Positions 56,212 through 64,000 of a stretch of 64,000 nucleotides of DNA are shown here, piece after piece. Both the position numbers and the translations under genes were made by a program. Positions within the stretch are counted from its first letter, which is position 1, and the number at the start of each line of letters is the position of its first letter. Source of the DNA: Pedobacter kyonggii. GTDB lineage: Bacteria > Bacteroidota > Bacteroidia > Sphingobacteriales > Sphingobacteriaceae. The notes under the pieces are model-generated. The model made no database searches. It was not told the origin of the DNA and saw nothing but the letters and a program-made list of their open reading frames with translations. The stretch covers positions 62,001-126,000 of the forward strand of contig NZ_SIXF01000002.1 of NCBI RefSeq assembly GCF_004310665.1. Direction: 5' to 3'.

Positions 56212-56249
56212 AATGTTCAGCACTGCTGAACATTCAAATATAATGAACA
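56197..56249. promoter_or_regulatory. Perfect palindrome 2 (26-1-26), overlaps promoter and start
   Basis: Arms 56197-56222 and 56224-56249 are exact reverse complements around one C. The inner AATGTTCAGCA and outer TGTTCA match palindrome 1. The right arm contains the likely start codon region at 56243. Confidence 0.8.
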
Positions 56250-57229
56250 GGATGGAGAATGATATTGACTTTGTACAAGAGGCTGTAAGCGAATTAAACA
56301 CAATAAGTGGAATTCCCATTACCCTTGAACAACGATCCAAAAATGATGATCTAATCATTAGGTTAAAAAATAACCTATTTTTTTGCGAGGTAAAAAAGCA
56401 CGCAAAAAATGCCAATTATGGTGTTTTGATTTCGAGCATACACCGAAACCTGAAAGATAGTTTGATCATTGCTGATTATCTGAGTAAAGACACCGCGGAG
56501 CGATTGAAGGAAAGCGGCGTGAATTACCTTGATCGGGCGGGGAATGCACATATCAAAACAGACAATATTTTTTTATATGTAGAAGGGCGAAAAGCACGCA
56601 TTAACAAAAAAACCAACCAATCCAGAGCTTTCGCAGAGGCTGGTCTAAAACTGCTGTTACTCTTTATCACCAACCCGGAAAGCCTTCAATTCAACTACAG
56701 AGAAATTGCCGCTAGAACTGATATCGCCCTTGGTTCGGTCAGCAATATCATCAACGAACTAGAAGAGGAAAACTTCCTGCTCAAGACAACAAAAGGTAGA
56801 ACCTTAAAACACAGGGACGAACTCATCAGACGTTGGGTAACGGCCTACAACGAAACAATAAAGCCCAGGGTTTTCAGAAGGAAAATGCGCAGCATTGAAC
56901 AGCAAAGGCTCAGCGACCAAATACTCGACCACTCAAACATTCACGCCTATCTTGGCGGTGAAGGGGCTGGTGCAATAATGACTGGATACCTCAAGGCGCA
57001 AGATTTTACGATTTATTCAGATATGGGAATGGCCACACTAGCCAAGACCCTCAAGCTTGTACCTGATGAACTAGGAAACGTAGAAATTTATCATCCCATA
57101 TGGACGAAAGGACTAATCTTAAATCGACCAAACATAGCGCCGCCTTTAATCGTCTACGCTGATTTATTGGCAAATGGAAACAGTCGAAATATAGAAACGG
57201 CGAAACTGATCATGGAAAATGGATTATAA
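56243..57229 (+). CDS. AbiEi-type antitoxin/regulator with nuclease-like N-domain
   Basis: From the ATG at 56243 the protein is 328 aa; an ATG at 56252 is as good, and one at 56213 lies within palindrome 2. The N-terminal part (about 1-110) has D-D-L-I-I-R-L then F-F-C-E-V-K-K, a PD-(D/E)xK-like pattern, and G-V-N-Y-L-D-R-A-G-N-A. Next is a winged-helix segment (about 125-180, Y-R-E-I-A-A-R-T-D-I-A-L-G-S-V-S-N-I-I). This is the AbiEi-2 layout of type IV toxin-antitoxin systems. It overlaps the nucleotidyltransferase by 11 bases and probably binds the palindromes to autoregulate. Confidence 0.8.
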   Translation: MNRMENDIDFVQEAVSELNTISGIPITLEQRSKNDDLIIRLKNNLFFCEVKKHAKNANYGVLISSIHRNLKDSLIIADYLSKDTAERLKESGVNYLDRAGNAHIKTDNIFLYVEGRKARINKKTNQSRAFAEAGLKLLLLFITNPESLQFNYREIAARTDIALGSVSNIINELEEENFLLKTTKGRTLKHRDELIRRWVTAYNETIKPRVFRRKMRSIEQQRLSDQILDHSNIHAYLGGEGAGAIMTGYLKAQDFTIYSDMGMATLAKTLKLVPDELGNVEIYHPIWTKGLILNRPNIAPPLIVYADLLANGNSRNIETAKLIMENGL

Positions 57230-58061
57230 AATATCGAGCGATAAGCTCGAACACCCACTTATCAAGGCCTTACTGAAGGAAATCATACCAGTATTTGAAA
57301 ATTTGGATATTAGATTCTTTATCATAGGCGCCACAGCCCGTGACATTATCATGGAACTGAACGGACAAAAGTCTGCCAGAAGAACGCAAGATATCGATAT
57401 TGCCATAGCAGTTAACAAATGGGAAGAATTCGCAGCCGTAGAGAAGGCGATCACTGGCCTGGATAATTTCACAAAGGATGCCAAGCAAAAGCAGCGCTTC
57501 CTCTACCTAAATGAATTTCAGGTGGATATTGTACCCTTTGGCGGGATTGCAAATGAAAAACACAAGATCTTCTGGCCACCCGACCAATCATTTGCTATGA
57601 CCGTACTCGGGTTTGATGAAGCTCAGCAGCACGTACACAAAGTAGAAATCGACGGAGAATTGACCATCGAAATTGTCTCGCTTACGGGAATATTTATACT
57701 AAAACTGGTTGCTTGGCGAGACCGGCATCATAAAAACAACAAGGATGCTGATGACATGGGATTTATTCTACAAAATTACCTGAATATTCATGATGAGCGT
57801 GCGGCTAACGAACATTATGACCAGGTTTATGGTCTGGAAGATTTTACAGTAACCAAAGCGGGCGCAGCATTGATGGGCATTGATGTTAACCTGATGGTAT
57901 CTGCCAATCAAGAGAGCAAAAATGCACTTAAAGAAATCATCGAAAAAGAAGTTGCCCGGGAAGAAAATAGCATCTTATTCAATCAGATCATCGAAACCAA
58001 CCACATAAAATACGAAGAAGTGTTTGAAAGCTTTCAAATCATCCTGGAAAAACTAAGCTAA
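57219..58061 (+). CDS. AbiEii-like nucleotidyltransferase
   Basis: This 280-aa protein has F-F-I-I-G-A-T-A-R-D (about 33-42) and T-Q-D-I-D-I-A-I (about 55-62). This is the G-x-x-x-(R)-D and D-x-D arrangement of pol-beta-like nucleotidyltransferases, as in AbiEii and related type IV toxins. The C-terminal region is helical. It overlaps the preceding regulator gene by 11 bases and is followed 12 bases later by a phosphatase gene. It probably modifies an RNA or nucleotide target and would be the toxin or effector; the target is unknown. Confidence 0.75.
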   Translation: MDYKISSDKLEHPLIKALLKEIIPVFENLDIRFFIIGATARDIIMELNGQKSARRTQDIDIAIAVNKWEEFAAVEKAITGLDNFTKDAKQKQRFLYLNEFQVDIVPFGGIANEKHKIFWPPDQSFAMTVLGFDEAQQHVHKVEIDGELTIEIVSLTGIFILKLVAWRDRHHKNNKDADDMGFILQNYLNIHDERAANEHYDQVYGLEDFTVTKAGAALMGIDVNLMVSANQESKNALKEIIEKEVAREENSILFNQIIETNHIKYEEVFESFQIILEKLS

Positions 58062-58073
58062 GGCAATCAAATT

Positions 58074-58757
58074 ATGAACATCAAAAAACTCAGTGAAAAG
58101 GGCAAACGTACAGATAATCAGGATTTCCTGCTCATCGACACTTCAGATGCCCTACGCAACAGTTTTATCATTGCTGACGGAATGTCTGGCTATGTTGATG
58201 GCGCTGTTGCCGCTAAACTGTCTTGCGAAAAGATTTTGGATAAGATCAAATCTGCACCGAAAATCAACACCGTTTCCCTTCAGGAATCAATCGATATTGC
58301 AAACCAGGCCATCCTTGAAATAAATACCAATCGGCAAGAATTGTCCGGAGCAGCTGTAGCCGGACTCGTGCTGCATGCCTTATCAGCACATATCTTCTGG
58401 CTGGGTGACCTCACAGTGTACGCCTTAAAAAATGGCAAAGTGATTTTCCAGACCCGGAGCCATACCATGGTCAATGCCTTGCAAGACTCAGGAATTGAAC
58501 TCGATGAGCAAACAATCCTTGATTATACGCATATCCTCACTAGAAACCTATCCGGAAAACCCGAAAAAGCGACTATCGGCTATCACTATATGGAAGTTGA
58601 ACAAGGCGATCAATTCCTGATCTGCTCGGATGGCGCATTACCCACCATCGATCAATGGATTGCCGGAATACCATCCTCAGGCGCAATAGATTTACCGGGA
58701 AAAGACCTGGCAACCAACAGTGAAGATAATTATTCAGCCATTTTAATCACGGTATGA
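58074..58757 (+). CDS. PP2C-family Ser/Thr phosphatase
   Basis: The 227-aa protein has R-T-D-N-Q-D (about 11-16), I-A-D-G-M-S-G (about 32-38), a G-D-L-T-V-Y strand, L-I-C-S-D-G-A and E-D-N-Y-S-A-I-L near the end. These are the metal-binding Asp sites of PP2C. It is short for the family but has all the core motifs. It belongs to the operon of the AbiEi/AbiEii pair (12-base gap). A phosphatase is not a usual part of the AbiE systems I know. Confidence 0.8.
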   Translation: MNIKKLSEKGKRTDNQDFLLIDTSDALRNSFIIADGMSGYVDGAVAAKLSCEKILDKIKSAPKINTVSLQESIDIANQAILEINTNRQELSGAAVAGLVLHALSAHIFWLGDLTVYALKNGKVIFQTRSHTMVNALQDSGIELDEQTILDYTHILTRNLSGKPEKATIGYHYMEVEQGDQFLICSDGALPTIDQWIAGIPSSGAIDLPGKDLATNSEDNYSAILITV

Positions 58758-59194
58758 GTGTGATCAACTAAGCAACCAACCTAGGTGGATAAACCTGAGT
58801 ACATTGACCCCCGTCTCACCAGAAATAAAATTGTTGTAAAGTTTTGTTTGTCTGTATTTTAGTGAATTGGCGGAAAGGGGTCAAATGAATTGGTTTGTGC
58901 AGGTACGCTACCTAACATGTTTTCACTGCAATTTGATTAAGCCTTTTGTAATCCTATTATAAGTTTATCCTCCCATACCCCAATTATCCTTTAATCAGAA
59001 TCCAACTTTATCTTGTTGGATTTCATAATGTTGTCTCGAAAATCTGCTACCTCAGATGTGGTGATATCCATACATTTTTTTCTGGGCCGATTTAACAATT
59101 CAGCCCCTAGATGTAAACAAAAGATACCTACGTCAGAGACTTTTTGCAACTACATTTGGATAGAAAAAATTACTAGCCAAAATTCTAACCGATT
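58758..59194. other. Gene-poor stretch with TTGACCCC/GGGGTCAA inverted ends
   Basis: No gene is seen. TTGACCCC at 58804-58811 and GGGGTCAA at 58877-58884 are inverted and 65 bases apart, which might be ends of a tiny insertion-sequence remnant. A TACATTTG at 59151-59158 could be the -7 element for the gene at 59195. Confidence 0.3.
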
Positions 59195-59950
59195 ATGAGA
59201 AAATTTTTAACATGTGCAGCAGTAACCATGCTCTTATTTACAGCCTGCAAAAAAGAGCAGCAAGTTGTAACAGATAAAACAGGAGAGGTAAAAGCCGATT
59301 GGACCTCGGATAACAGCACCTTTAATTACACCAGTAAAACTTATTCTCCATATACTGTTTTTAATAATGTATGGGGTGCAAATCCTGGCTATCAGAGTAT
59401 CTGGGCCAATAATGGAAACAATTGGGGGATCTGGTCTAACCATCCAAATACATCAGGTATAAAATCTTACCCCAATTCCGAACGCAAGGTACAGCGCACG
59501 CTGAGCAGTTTGAATAGCCTTACCTCTCAATACGATATTACCGTGCCTTCAGATGGATCATGGGGCGCAGATTATGATGTTTGGACGAGTAATGACAAAT
59601 ATGAAATTATGCTGTGGATGAACTACAGAGGAAGTGTTGGGCCTATAGCCAGTGCGTATCCGGGTGGTGTGGCTCAAATCAATGTAGCCAACAAAACTGT
59701 TGGCGGACATACCTGGAATGTGTACAAAGGCCCTGTTGGTTCGGATGGCAAACAGGTATTTTCTTTCCTGCGTACCAGCAACTCAACCTCAGGCAATGTT
59801 AATATCAAAGATATTATGAACTATCTTAAAAACGACCTTGGCTGGATCGGGAACGAAACGATAGACCGCGTTCAGTTCGGTTTTGAGGTAACCAGTACCG
59901 CCGGAGGCAGAGACCATAGGGTAAATAACTATACCGTATCCTTTAATTAA
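59195..59950 (+). CDS. Lipoprotein glycoside hydrolase family 12 endoglucanase-like
   Basis: The 251-aa protein has a lipoprotein signal (L-L-F-T-A-C-K-K, Cys18). The GH12 pattern follows: N-N-V-W-G-A, Q-S-I-W, D-V-W-T-S-N-D-K-Y-E-I-M-L-W (nucleophile Glu in Y-E-I-M-L-W) and V-Q-F-G-F-E-V-T-S (acid/base Glu). GH12 enzymes cut beta-1,4-glucans or xyloglucan. It is surface or periplasm exposed. Probably transcribed from the TACATTTG element upstream. It stands next to a hybrid two-component sensor gene, which may regulate it. Confidence 0.85.
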   Translation: MRKFLTCAAVTMLLFTACKKEQQVVTDKTGEVKADWTSDNSTFNYTSKTYSPYTVFNNVWGANPGYQSIWANNGNNWGIWSNHPNTSGIKSYPNSERKVQRTLSSLNSLTSQYDITVPSDGSWGADYDVWTSNDKYEIMLWMNYRGSVGPIASAYPGGVAQINVANKTVGGHTWNVYKGPVGSDGKQVFSFLRTSNSTSGNVNIKDIMNYLKNDLGWIGNETIDRVQFGFEVTSTAGGRDHRVNNYTVSFN

Positions 59951-59972
59951 TTAACAATTTATAACGGGCGTA

Positions 59973-60491
59973 TTAATTTTTTCTACCTAAATCCATTACC
60001 CAGTAGGTGCCAGCTTTGCCGGCACCTACTTCATTATAGGCCGAGTCCATCATGGCCTTACAATGGCTTTCGCTGGCAATCCATGCTTCCATAACCAGGG
60101 CAGCACTGTTATAATTTTTAGCAATAACTTCCCCAACTTCCGTTCCGGTGTACCCCTGTTCCCGCGATCGCTGCACAGCCGGAATACCTTCGGGTGTGAT
60201 ATGGCTAAAATAGTTCCGGTTCAACATATCCTCAGCATGCAGTGCGGCAGTTTTTTCCAATGCGGTATTCCAGGTTACCTTTTGTACAGGTGGCATAATA
60301 TCTGTTCCGCAGGTGCAGCCTGTTTTCCTTATCTGGTTGAGTCTGCTCAACAGTTCAGCCTGAATGTCAATTTCAACATCTGCTGTTCGTTCCTTTTTGC
60401 ACGAAAAAATAAATGCGCTCAACATAAGCATAAATAAATACGCTAACCAGATACTTTTACGCTTATTTGCTAAAAAACTGTGGTTATTCAT
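59973..60491 (-). CDS. CAP/SCP-domain lipoprotein
   Basis: The 172-aa protein has a lipobox (F-I-F-S-C-K-K) and then a CAP-domain pattern: L-N-Q-I-R, then K-T-A-A-L-H-A-E-D-M, N-R-N-Y-F-S-H-I-T-P-E-G, and W-I-A-S-E-S-H-C-K-A-M-M, with V-M-D-L-G at the end. The His and Glu residues of the CAP cavity are present. Its function is unknown in Bacteroidota. It converges on the GH12 gene with 22 bases between the ends. Confidence 0.85.
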   Translation of the reverse strand: MNNHSFLANKRKSIWLAYLFMLMLSAFIFSCKKERTADVEIDIQAELLSRLNQIRKTGCTCGTDIMPPVQKVTWNTALEKTAALHAEDMLNRNYFSHITPEGIPAVQRSREQGYTGTEVGEVIAKNYNSAALVMEAWIASESHCKAMMDSAYNEVGAGKAGTYWVMDLGRKN

Positions 60492-60624
60492 TTTTTTGGT
60501 AGAAGGATATGCTAGTTTACGCCTGAGTTTCTAAGATACATATAGATATCTATAAAAACACTTCAAAACTAAATAAAGCACATCTGGTTATATTTTATGA
60601 GTTAATTATAAAAATAACCTGTTA

Positions 60625-60654
60625 TTGGTTTTTGTAGTTTTATTGTTACATTGC
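60625..60654 (+). promoter_or_regulatory. Possible promoter of the hybrid sensor gene
   Basis: TTG at 60625-60627 and TACATTGC at 60647-60654 are 19 bases apart. The -7 box departs from TAnnTTTG, so the call is weak. Confidence 0.35.
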
Positions 60655-60695
60655 GTATGCTTTACCCATAACCAAATATTTTTTTTGCGATTAAA

Positions 60696-63600
60696 ATGCG
60701 TGTTAAAATCATCCTGATCTTATTGGTTATTTGTGAATTTGCATATGCACAGCAAACACAACTGCAGTTTTCAAGGCTTGATCTATCAAACGGACTTTCC
60801 AGTAATCAGGTAACCGCTATTTATAAAGATAAGCAAGGCTACATGTGGTTTGGTACCATGGCCGGATTAAACAGGTATGATGGTTATCAGTTTAAGGTTT
60901 TTAAGCATAATGCGAGGGATCCAAAATCCTTAAGCGATGATTTCATCAATGCAATAAGCGAACTACCCGATGCGAAACTGCTAATCGATACCCGGGCAGG
61001 CCTAAATGTTTTTGATCTTGAAAAGGAGGAATTTATCCAGAATATTGCCGCTTACTTTAAAAGCATGGGTATACCCACTACAAAAGTAATAGGTATTAAA
61101 AAAGATAAAATTGGTAACTTTTGGTTCAATGCCGGGGCCGAAGGCATCTATGTTTACAACATAATTACAAAGAAAACCCGCCATTTAAAATGTTCAGACC
61201 GTGCCCTGAATGCTTTGGGATCAGCACCTGTTACCCATATCCAAAGTGATGCCAAAGGCAATATTTACGTTTTACATACCGATAAATCTTTCGAACTTTT
61301 AGATATCAATACCTTAAGGGTTAAAAGGAGGTATTACGATTTTAAGATCAAAGAAAAGACTGCTTTTAAACCGCTGCGTTTTTTTATCGACAATGACGGT
61401 GACATATTTATCTGGAGTTTTGATGACCGGGAAGGACTAACTTATTACCAGCCAGAACATCATCTTGTAAAATATTTTAGTCAAAAAACAGGTAGTTTAA
61501 ATAATAGTTTGGTAACCGGAGTAATCCAGGATGAAAGCGGTACTATTTGGATCAGTACCGATCATGGTGGCATTAACATTTTAAATAAACAAAACCTTAA
61601 AGTAACCTATGTGCAAAATAGGGAGGACGATCCGAAAAGTTTAAGCCAGAATAGTGTAGTGAGCCTTTATAAAGACAACGAAGGAATTATCTGGATTGGG
61701 ACTTTTAAAAAAGGAATTAGCTATTACCATAAAAACATCATCAAATTTCCACTGTTCAGACATTTGGCTTCTGACAGCCGCAGTTTGCCCTATGATGATG
61801 TAAACCGGTTTGTGGAAGATGATCAGGGCAATCTATGGATTGGCACCAACGGACAGGGGCTGATTTATTACAACAGAAAAACACAAAGTTATAAGACCTA
61901 TAGGCACCAGGTGGATAACCCCAATAGCATCAGTAACGATATTGTGGTAAGCTTATTTATCGATGATCAAAAAAAACTGTGGATCGGAACTTATTTTGGC
62001 GGTTTGGACTGTTTTGATGGACAGAATTTTAAAAATTACCGCCACGATCCAAACAATGCCAAGAGCCTTGGCGATGACCGGATATGGGATATTATTGAAG
62101 GGGACGACCAAAAGCTCTGGATTGCCACTTTAGGTGCAGGTATCGACGTACTGGACCGTTCAAAAGGTACCTTTTCACATTACAAGGCCTATTCATCAGC
62201 CAATACCATAGGGTCTAATTTTATTACGACTTTATTAAAAGACAAATATGGCAATGCCTATATCGGTACCTCATCAGGCCTGGATTTTTGGGAGAAGAAA
62301 ACCGGAAAATTCAGGCATTTTAATGCAGACCCATACCTTAAAAACTCACTGAGCAATGGCAATGTTTATGATATCCTGGAAGATAGTTACGGGTATATCT
62401 GGGTAACCACGAGGGACGGACTGAACCGGTATAACCCTAAAAACAACCAATTTGATGTGTATAGAGTTGATAATGGGCTTCCTGATAACAATACGTTAAA
62501 GATACTTGAAGACAAAAACCGTAACCTTTGGCTAAGCACCACAAAAGGCTTAACGTTTATCAAGGTAAAAAAAACAGATAAAGGTCTTACTTACACCTTC
62601 AGAAATTATGATCAGCAGGACGGCCTGCAGGGAAGAGAGTTTAATATAAACTCCGGCTATATTACCAAAAATGGCGAACTGATATTCGGAGGTGCAAATG
62701 GCTTTAATCTATTTAAGCCAGAAGATATCAGGACTGACCATACAACACCTGAAATTGCCCTTTCTGAGCTGCAGATTGCCAATAAAAGCGTGGCTGTTAG
62801 CGAGGAGATGGATGGAGAGGTGATTCTGCATAAAACCTTAAACAGTTCTGAAAATTTATCTTTAACCCATGAGCATAATGTAATCTCGATTGAATTTACA
62901 GCATTAAATTACTTTAACCCTGATAAGATCAGGTATCGGTATATGTTAGAAGGCTTTGATAAAACCTGGCAAGAGCCTACAGGGAATTTACGCAGGGCAA
63001 CCTATACCAATCTGGATCAGGGATCGTATGTGTTCAGGGTTTCATCTACCAATTCTACAGGCGATTGGGTATCGAACGAGAAAAGAATTTCTATCAAAAT
63101 ATTGCCACCCTTCTGGAAAACGCCATTAGCTTATTTGCTTTATCTTGCGCTTGCCGGCGGAATACTTTTTCTGATCAGACACCGGGGTATCCGAAAATTA
63201 AAACGCGAATTTGCATTGGAGCAGGAGCGCCATGAGGCAAAACGTATGCACGACCTGGATCTGATGAAGATCAAATTTTTTACCAACGTAAGTCACGAGT
63301 TTCGTACGCCTTTATCACTGATCATTACACCAATGGAAAAACTGATCAGACAGACAGCAGATGAAGAAAAAAAACAGCAAATGCAGATGATCCATAGAAA
63401 TGGGCGACGACTACTGAACATGGTAAACCAGTTGCTGGATTTCAGAAGAATGGAAGTGCAGCAGTTAAAACTTGATTGTAAGCTTGGCGATGTAGTTGAT
63501 TTTATAAAAGACCTGACCTATTCCTTTACCGATATTGCCGAAAAGAAAAATATTAAATTCCATTTCGAATCCGAACTCATCAGCTTGATCACAGCTTTTG

Positions 63601-64000
63601 ATCATGATAAAATAGAAAGGATACTGTTCAATCTGCTTTCCAATGCATTTAAATTTACATCCGAAAGTAGATCGGTTAGTGTGCTGTTAAGTTCGACGCT
63701 AAATAATTTTAATCAAACCTGTCTCTTGATCAGTATTAGCGATAATGGTATCGGCATTGAAGAAGATAAACTGAACCGGATATTCGACCGCTTTTTTCAG
63801 AGCGATATCCCGGGATCCTTTGTTAATCAGGGCAGCGGGATAGGCTTGGCCATTACCAAAGAGTTTGTCCGCTTGCATGGTGGTGAGATCTGGGCCGAAA
63901 GTAAGGTTGGTGCGGGTTCTACCTTTACAGTTAAAATTCCCTTTGATGAGGCAGAGGTAACAATAGTAGAAAATAGTAAACTCAGTTTTACAGCTAAACC
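60696..64000 (+). CDS. Hybrid two-component system sensor, propeller type, partial
   Basis: The frame is open from the ATG at 60696 to the right edge, giving 1101 residues of an incomplete protein. A signal peptide (to about A-Y-A-Q, residue 19) leads a periplasmic region with about 14 propeller repeats (for example G-Y-M-W-F-G-T-M-A-G-L-N-R-Y-D), then a Y_Y_Y-like domain (about 720-800), one membrane helix (about 810-828), and a HisKA domain with H867 in V-S-H-E-F-R-T-P-L. An HATPase follows with N-L-L-S-N-A-F-K-F and D-N-G-I-G-I. A receiver and an AraC-type domain would be expected beyond the edge. Likely senses glycans and controls the GH12 gene. Confidence 0.92.
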   Translation, partial: MRVKIILILLVICEFAYAQQTQLQFSRLDLSNGLSSNQVTAIYKDKQGYMWFGTMAGLNRYDGYQFKVFKHNARDPKSLSDDFINAISELPDAKLLIDTRAGLNVFDLEKEEFIQNIAAYFKSMGIPTTKVIGIKKDKIGNFWFNAGAEGIYVYNIITKKTRHLKCSDRALNALGSAPVTHIQSDAKGNIYVLHTDKSFELLDINTLRVKRRYYDFKIKEKTAFKPLRFFIDNDGDIFIWSFDDREGLTYYQPEHHLVKYFSQKTGSLNNSLVTGVIQDESGTIWISTDHGGINILNKQNLKVTYVQNREDDPKSLSQNSVVSLYKDNEGIIWIGTFKKGISYYHKNIIKFPLFRHLASDSRSLPYDDVNRFVEDDQGNLWIGTNGQGLIYYNRKTQSYKTYRHQVDNPNSISNDIVVSLFIDDQKKLWIGTYFGGLDCFDGQNFKNYRHDPNNAKSLGDDRIWDIIEGDDQKLWIATLGAGIDVLDRSKGTFSHYKAYSSANTIGSNFITTLLKDKYGNAYIGTSSGLDFWEKKTGKFRHFNADPYLKNSLSNGNVYDILEDSYGYIWVTTRDGLNRYNPKNNQFDVYRVDNGLPDNNTLKILEDKNRNLWLSTTKGLTFIKVKKTDKGLTYTFRNYDQQDGLQGREFNINSGYITKNGELIFGGANGFNLFKPEDIRTDHTTPEIALSELQIANKSVAVSEEMDGEVILHKTLNSSENLSLTHEHNVISIEFTALNYFNPDKIRYRYMLEGFDKTWQEPTGNLRRATYTNLDQGSYVFRVSSTNSTGDWVSNEKRISIKILPPFWKTPLAYLLYLALAGGILFLIRHRGIRKLKREFALEQERHEAKRMHDLDLMKIKFFTNVSHEFRTPLSLIITPMEKLIRQTADEEKKQQMQMIHRNGRRLLNMVNQLLDFRRMEVQQLKLDCKLGDVVDFIKDLTYSFTDIAEKKNIKFHFESELISLITAFDHDKIERILFNLLSNAFKFTSESRSVSVLLSSTLNNFNQTCLLISISDNGIGIEEDKLNRIFDRFFQSDIPGSFVNQGSGIGLAITKEFVRLHGGEIWAESKVGAGSTFTVKIPFDEAEVTIVENSKLSFTAK

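Noticed and set aside
58804-58884. TTGACCCC/GGGGTCAA as ends of an insertion sequence
   Set aside because: Only 81 bases long, no transposase and no target duplication seen. Kept only as a note in the gap.

Overview
The window looks like a chromosomal segment of a Bacteroidota bacterium of the Sphingobacteriaceae type (Pedobacter-like). The reasons are CTnDOT-style conjugation genes (rteC, traE, traF, traG), a carboxypeptidase-regulatory-like outer-membrane barrel protein, a hybrid two-component regulator with a periplasmic propeller, TAnnTTTG-type promoters and generally weak ribosome binding sites. No rRNA gene, complete tRNA or CRISPR array was seen.

1-42.7 kb: an AT-rich nonribosomal peptide synthetase (NRPS) locus flanked by glycan-type genes. 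The left edge has the C-terminus of a MurJ/MVF flippase, an SGNH hydrolase, a Sfp-type phosphopantetheinyl transferase, a GT4 glycosyltransferase and an outer-membrane barrel protein. The right edge has a GT4 and an SGNH paralogue. The core (6.7-39.6 kb, all on +) encodes SbnA/SbnB-like enzymes for L-2,3-diaminopropionate, three NRPSs (2403, 1036 and 2632 aa), a free carrier protein, a chorismatase-like protein, a beta-propeller protein, a nitrilase, an adenylating ligase, an amidohydrolase, two radical SAM enzymes (one MiaB/RimO-like), two alpha/beta hydrolases and an ABC exporter. Pocket residues read by eye suggest Ser (1036 aa), D-Ser then Asp-like (2632 aa), and Ser then a diamino acid followed by release (2403 aa). 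A plausible product is an aryl- or acyl-capped peptide, X-Ser-D-Ser-Asp-Ser/Dha-Dap. Three catalytic oddities stand out: a condensation domain with HD in place of HH after a Ser module, a thioesterase with Cys at the nucleophile position, and a methylthiotransferase-like enzyme next to an Asp-like module.

43-56 kb: a mobile-element region. It holds a Crp/Fnr-like regulator, a protein of unknown function and RteC, with a shared motif upstream of these genes. Next come cargo genes, including a DUF4365-type nuclease-like protein, and a fragment of a tra operon. traG is broken by the 3' tip of an Rhs gene, which is followed by a probable immunity gene and a second orphan cassette. A direct repeat of about 520 bp, containing a traD-position gene, brackets this stretch; one copy is frameshifted and the other truncated.

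56-58.8 kb: a compact three-gene module, an AbiEi-type DNA-binding protein, an AbiEii-like nucleotidyltransferase and a PP2C phosphatase. It lies behind two perfect 26-1-26 palindromes, one of which overlaps the predicted promoter. This is a candidate defence or toxin-antitoxin system.

59-64 kb: a lipoprotein GH12 glucanase, a CAP-domain lipoprotein on the other strand, and a hybrid two-component sensor running off the right edge, probably a small glycan-response locus.

All assignments come from reading the sequence by eye without database searches. A-domain substrates and the product structure are inferences.
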